Positions 61,552 through 64,000 of a DNA stretch of 64,000 nucleotides are shown here, in pieces. This DNA is from an uncultured Muribaculaceae bacterium (GTDB lineage Bacteria > Bacteroidota > Bacteroidia > Bacteroidales > Muribaculaceae). Positions within the stretch are counted from its first letter, which is position 1, and each line of letters opens with the position of its first letter. The stretch is from positions 62,001-126,000 of the forward strand of contig CAJTTG010000001.1 of the NCBI GenBank assembly GCA_910579185.1. Reading direction: 5' to 3'. The translations under genes were made by a program, and so were the position numbers. The notes under the pieces are model-generated. The model ran no database searches, was not told the DNA's origin, and saw only the letters and a list, made by a program, of their open reading frames with translations.

Positions 61552-62763
61552 ATGGAAGAGAAGAAGAAAAAAGTAGTGCTTGCGTTCAGTGGAGGTCTCG
61601 ATACCTCGTTTTGTGCAAAATATCTGTCGGAAGATCTCGGTTATGAAGTCCATACGGCAATCGCCAATACCGGTGGATTTTCTGATGCGGAGTTGGCTGA
61701 GATTGAGCGTAGGGCGATGAAACTTGGAGCGGCTACTCATGCAGCTCTTGATGTGACAGCGGATTATTATGCCAAAAGCATACGTTACATGATTGCCGGC
61801 AATGTGCTTAGAAACGGTACTTATCCTATATCAGTCTCGTCTGAGCGTATATTTCAGGCAATGGCTATCATAGAGTATGCCAAGAGCATACGGGCGGATG
61901 CAGTGGCTCACGGATCGACAGGAGCTGGAAACGATCAGGTGCGTTTCGACCTGACATTCCAGATACTTGCGCCTGAAATAGAAATCATTACCCCGACACG
62001 CGATATGACGCTTACTCGCGAATACGAGATCGATTATCTGAAGAAACATGGTTATGAAGCTGATTTTACCAAGCTCGAATATTCGATCAACAAGGGCTTG
62101 TGGGGCACCAGTATCGGTGGTAAAGAGACACTTAAATCAAATCAGACACTGCCTGATGAGGCTTATCCGAGTCAGGTGGAGAAAACAGAGCCGGAAACAT
62201 TGAAGATCACCTTTGAAAAGGGTGAGGTTGTGGCTGTTAACGGCATTGTGTTCTCTGATCGCGTGGATGCCATCCGAAAAATCGAGGAGATAGGATCTAA
62301 GTTCGGTATCGGCCGCGATATGCATATCGGTGACACTATAATCGGTATAAAAGGCCGTGTCGGATTCGAGGCAGCGGCTCCGATATTGATTATCAATGCC
62401 CACAAGATGCTGGAGAAACACACACTGACCAAATGGCAGCAATATTGGAAAGATCAGATCGGAACGTGGTATGGCATGTTCCTGCACGAATCACAGTATC
62501 TCGATCCTGTGATGCGCGATATGGAGGCATTTCTTGAATCAACTCAGCAACATGTATCCGGTACCGTGGAGATAACGCTGCGTCCTCTTGGTTATACTCT
62601 TGTCGGTGTTGATTCTCCCTTCGATCTGATGAAAACCGATTTCGGAGAATATGGCGAAATCAATAAGGCTTGGAGCACTGATGATGTAAAGGGTTTCACT
62701 AAGATCATGGCTAATCCGATGAAGATTTATTATAATGTGACCAAAAGGGCGGAAAAGGAATGA
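61552..62763 (+). CDS. argG: argininosuccinate synthase
   Basis: ArgG joins citrulline and aspartate using ATP. The 403-residue protein has the ATP pyrophosphatase P-loop VLAFSGGLDTSFCAKYL near the N-terminus, AHGSTGAGNDQVRFDL and the segment NKGLWGTSIGGKETL, all family hallmarks. It lies 13 bases after the GNAT gene and overlaps argC by 4 bases. Confidence 0.96.
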   Translation: MEEKKKKVVLAFSGGLDTSFCAKYLSEDLGYEVHTAIANTGGFSDAELAEIERRAMKLGAATHAALDVTADYYAKSIRYMIAGNVLRNGTYPISVSSERIFQAMAIIEYAKSIRADAVAHGSTGAGNDQVRFDLTFQILAPEIEIITPTRDMTLTREYEIDYLKKHGYEADFTKLEYSINKGLWGTSIGGKETLKSNQTLPDEAYPSQVEKTEPETLKITFEKGEVVAVNGIVFSDRVDAIRKIEEIGSKFGIGRDMHIGDTIIGIKGRVGFEAAAPILIINAHKMLEKHTLTKWQQYWKDQIGTWYGMFLHESQYLDPVMRDMEAFLESTQQHVSGTVEITLRPLGYTLVGVDSPFDLMKTDFGEYGEINKAWSTDDVKGFTKIMANPMKIYYNVTKRAEKE

Positions 62764-63722
62764 TCAAGGTAGGAATCATAGGTGGCGCCGGATACACTGC
62801 CGGCGAGCTTCTACGTCTTTTGATAAATCATCCGGAGGTTGAGATTGTCTTTGTCAATTCGGAAAGCAATGCCGGCAATCCGATTACAGCGGTTCATGGC
62901 GGTCTGGTAGGTGAAACTGAACTGAAATTCACTGATCAGGCTCCGCTGGATGCGATTGACTGTCTGTTTTTGTGTTCCGGACATGGCGCAAGTACCCGTT
63001 TCTGGGAAATGCATGGTCGTCCCGATGGTCTCAAGGTTGTGGATCTGGCGCAGGATTATCGCGATGAGAGCTGTGGATATGTCTATGGGCTTCCTGAGCT
63101 TAATCGCAATCGTATAGCCGGTGCATCTTTGGTTGCCAATCCGGGCTGTTTCGCCACAGCGATCCAGCTTGCATTATTGCCTCTTGCGGCAGCCGGTTTG
63201 CTTACGGATACGGTGCATGTGACCGGAATTACCGGTTCGACCGGGGCAGGCGTAAAACCGGGTGCGACAACCCATTTCAGCTGGCGCGACAACAACATGT
63301 CGGTCTACAAGGCTTTCACTCATCAGCATCTTTTGGAGATCAACCGCACCTTATTGTCGGTTCAGCCCGATAGAACCGCAGGAATAGACTTCATCCCGAT
63401 GCGTGGCGATTTTCCGCGAGGTATTTTTGTGACCGCCTACACACGCTGCGATATGGATATTGAGCAGGTCAATGATCTGTACAGAAAGTTCTATTCGGAA
63501 GCACCTTTCACCCACTTGTCGGACAAGACGCTGGATCTAAAGCAGGTGGTTAATACCAATAAATGTCTGTTGTGGCTCGAAAAACATGATGATAAGCTGC
63601 TGGTTGTAAGTGCGATCGATAATCTGTTGAAAGGGGCATCCGGACAGGCTGTGCAAAATATGAACATAATGTTTGGTCTGGCAGAAAATGCCGGACTGAG
63701 ACTAAAACCATCCGCATTCTGA
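62760..63722 (+). CDS. argC: N-acyl-gamma-glutamyl-phosphate reductase
   Basis: ArgC reduces the acyl-glutamyl phosphate to the semialdehyde with NADPH. The 320-residue protein has a Rossmann start VGIIGGAGYTAGELLRLL, the catalytic Cys in ANPGCFATAIQLALLPL, the GSTGAGVKPGATTHFSWRDNN loop and the late NLLKGASGQAVQNMNI. It overlaps argG by 4 bases and lies 4 bases before argD. Confidence 0.97.
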   Translation: MIKVGIIGGAGYTAGELLRLLINHPEVEIVFVNSESNAGNPITAVHGGLVGETELKFTDQAPLDAIDCLFLCSGHGASTRFWEMHGRPDGLKVVDLAQDYRDESCGYVYGLPELNRNRIAGASLVANPGCFATAIQLALLPLAAAGLLTDTVHVTGITGSTGAGVKPGATTHFSWRDNNMSVYKAFTHQHLLEINRTLLSVQPDRTAGIDFIPMRGDFPRGIFVTAYTRCDMDIEQVNDLYRKFYSEAPFTHLSDKTLDLKQVVNTNKCLLWLEKHDDKLLVVSAIDNLLKGASGQAVQNMNIMFGLAENAGLRLKPSAF

Positions 63723-63726
63723 AAAA

Positions 63727-64000
63727 ATGAAACTATTTGATGTATATTCTCTCTATGACATAGAGCCTGTCCGTGGCAGCGGGAGCTATGTGTTTACAGC
63801 TGACGGTACACAATACCTTGACTTCTACGGAGGCCATGCCGTCATTTCCATCGGTCATGCCCACCCCCATTATGTCAAAGCCGTTGCAGATCAGGTGGCA
63901 CGCCTTGGCTTTTACTCAAATTCCGTGGTCAACACGTTGCAATCTGATTTCGCCGCTCGTTTTGGCAAGGCATGTGGATATGATGATTATAGTCTGTTTC
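63727..64000 (+). CDS. argD: acyl-ornithine aminotransferase, N-terminal part (cut by window edge)
   Basis: The frame is open from ATG at 63727 to the end, 91 codons visible. It starts MKLFDVYSLYDIEPVRGSGS and contains YLDFYGGHAVISIGHAHPHY, the N-terminal pattern of class III aminotransferases such as ArgD. Four bases separate it from argC. The PLP lysine lies beyond the window, so the assignment rests on the N-terminus and the operon. Confidence 0.9.
   Translation, partial: MKLFDVYSLYDIEPVRGSGSYVFTADGTQYLDFYGGHAVISIGHAHPHYVKAVADQVARLGFYSNSVVNTLQSDFAARFGKACGYDDYSLF

Noticed and set aside
1..64000. CRISPR arrays, complete insertion sequences, prophage or polysaccharide-utilisation loci
   Set aside because: No regularly spaced repeats, transposase, phage structural genes or SusC/SusD-type pairs were seen on either strand.

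Overview
This window is a chromosomal segment of a member of the Bacteroidota, most likely order Bacteroidales and possibly the family Muribaculaceae. That placement is inferred from the gene families: a MurF-alanine racemase fusion, DUF4293, GSCFA, a DUF2027-Smr protein, a PorE-like OmpA lipoprotein, tricorn-type S41 protease, NSS and NhaD sodium transporters, and a DAHP synthase-chorismate mutase fusion. Many genes also have the Bacteroidales promoter pattern (TTTG, 19-21 bases, then TAnnTTTG) and no obvious Shine-Dalgarno sequence. Most of the window is dense housekeeping DNA on the minus strand with many short gaps and 4-base overlaps. I see no prophage, complete insertion sequence or CRISPR array.

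Layout. 1-4506 (minus): NSS transporter, small membrane protein, folP, the diadenylate cyclase cdaA, a radical SAM activase and a Cys-rich protein cut by the window edge. 4710-12708: VanZ-GNAT fusion, truA, speA, a two-DTG aspartic protease, a HAD phosphatase, nadC, rlmH, hemW. 12714-16759: AddB-like nuclease and DNA polymerase III delta'. 16877-22358: acyl-CoA dehydrogenase with etfA/etfB, then fabF and acpP. 22564-28733: RsiV-like lipoprotein, trpS, a barrel protein, YitT with a degenerate SDR, EFR1 flavodoxin-ferredoxin, DUF2027-Smr. 28828-35612: tricorn-like protease, aspS, a Nif3-like protein and a zinc-ribbon coiled-coil protein. 35667-36905: tRNA-Gly(CCC) followed by the only accessory-looking patch, an AT-rich stretch with direct repeats, a possible integrase remnant and a Sel1-repeat protein. 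37060-44201: surE, DUF4293, MurF-Alr, GSCFA, PorE-like lipoprotein and a 55-residue ferredoxin. 44340-53568: a PurF-like protein without its catalytic cysteine, purL, two less-known genes, purA and a Fur-family regulator. 53659-59145: an aromatic amino acid operon (pheA, aminotransferase, DAHP synthase-chorismate mutase, tyrA) downstream of hisS. 59251-64000: nhaD, then an arginine operon (GNAT, argG, argC, argD cut by the edge).

The most interesting find is in front of the aromatic operon. A good promoter at the end of hisS is followed at once by an unannotated 28-codon reading frame in which 9 of residues 5-16 are Phe or Tyr. Next comes a segment able to pair with the 5' arm of an intrinsic terminator, and then that terminator with a run of T residues a few bases before the pheA start. 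This is the layout of a translation-coupled transcription attenuator sensing Phe and Tyr, the two end products of the operon. The transcript would begin almost at the leader ATG. Other points worth a look are the PurF paralogue with Gly in place of the nucleophile Cys, the VanZ-GNAT fusion, and the tRNA-Gly-linked scar.
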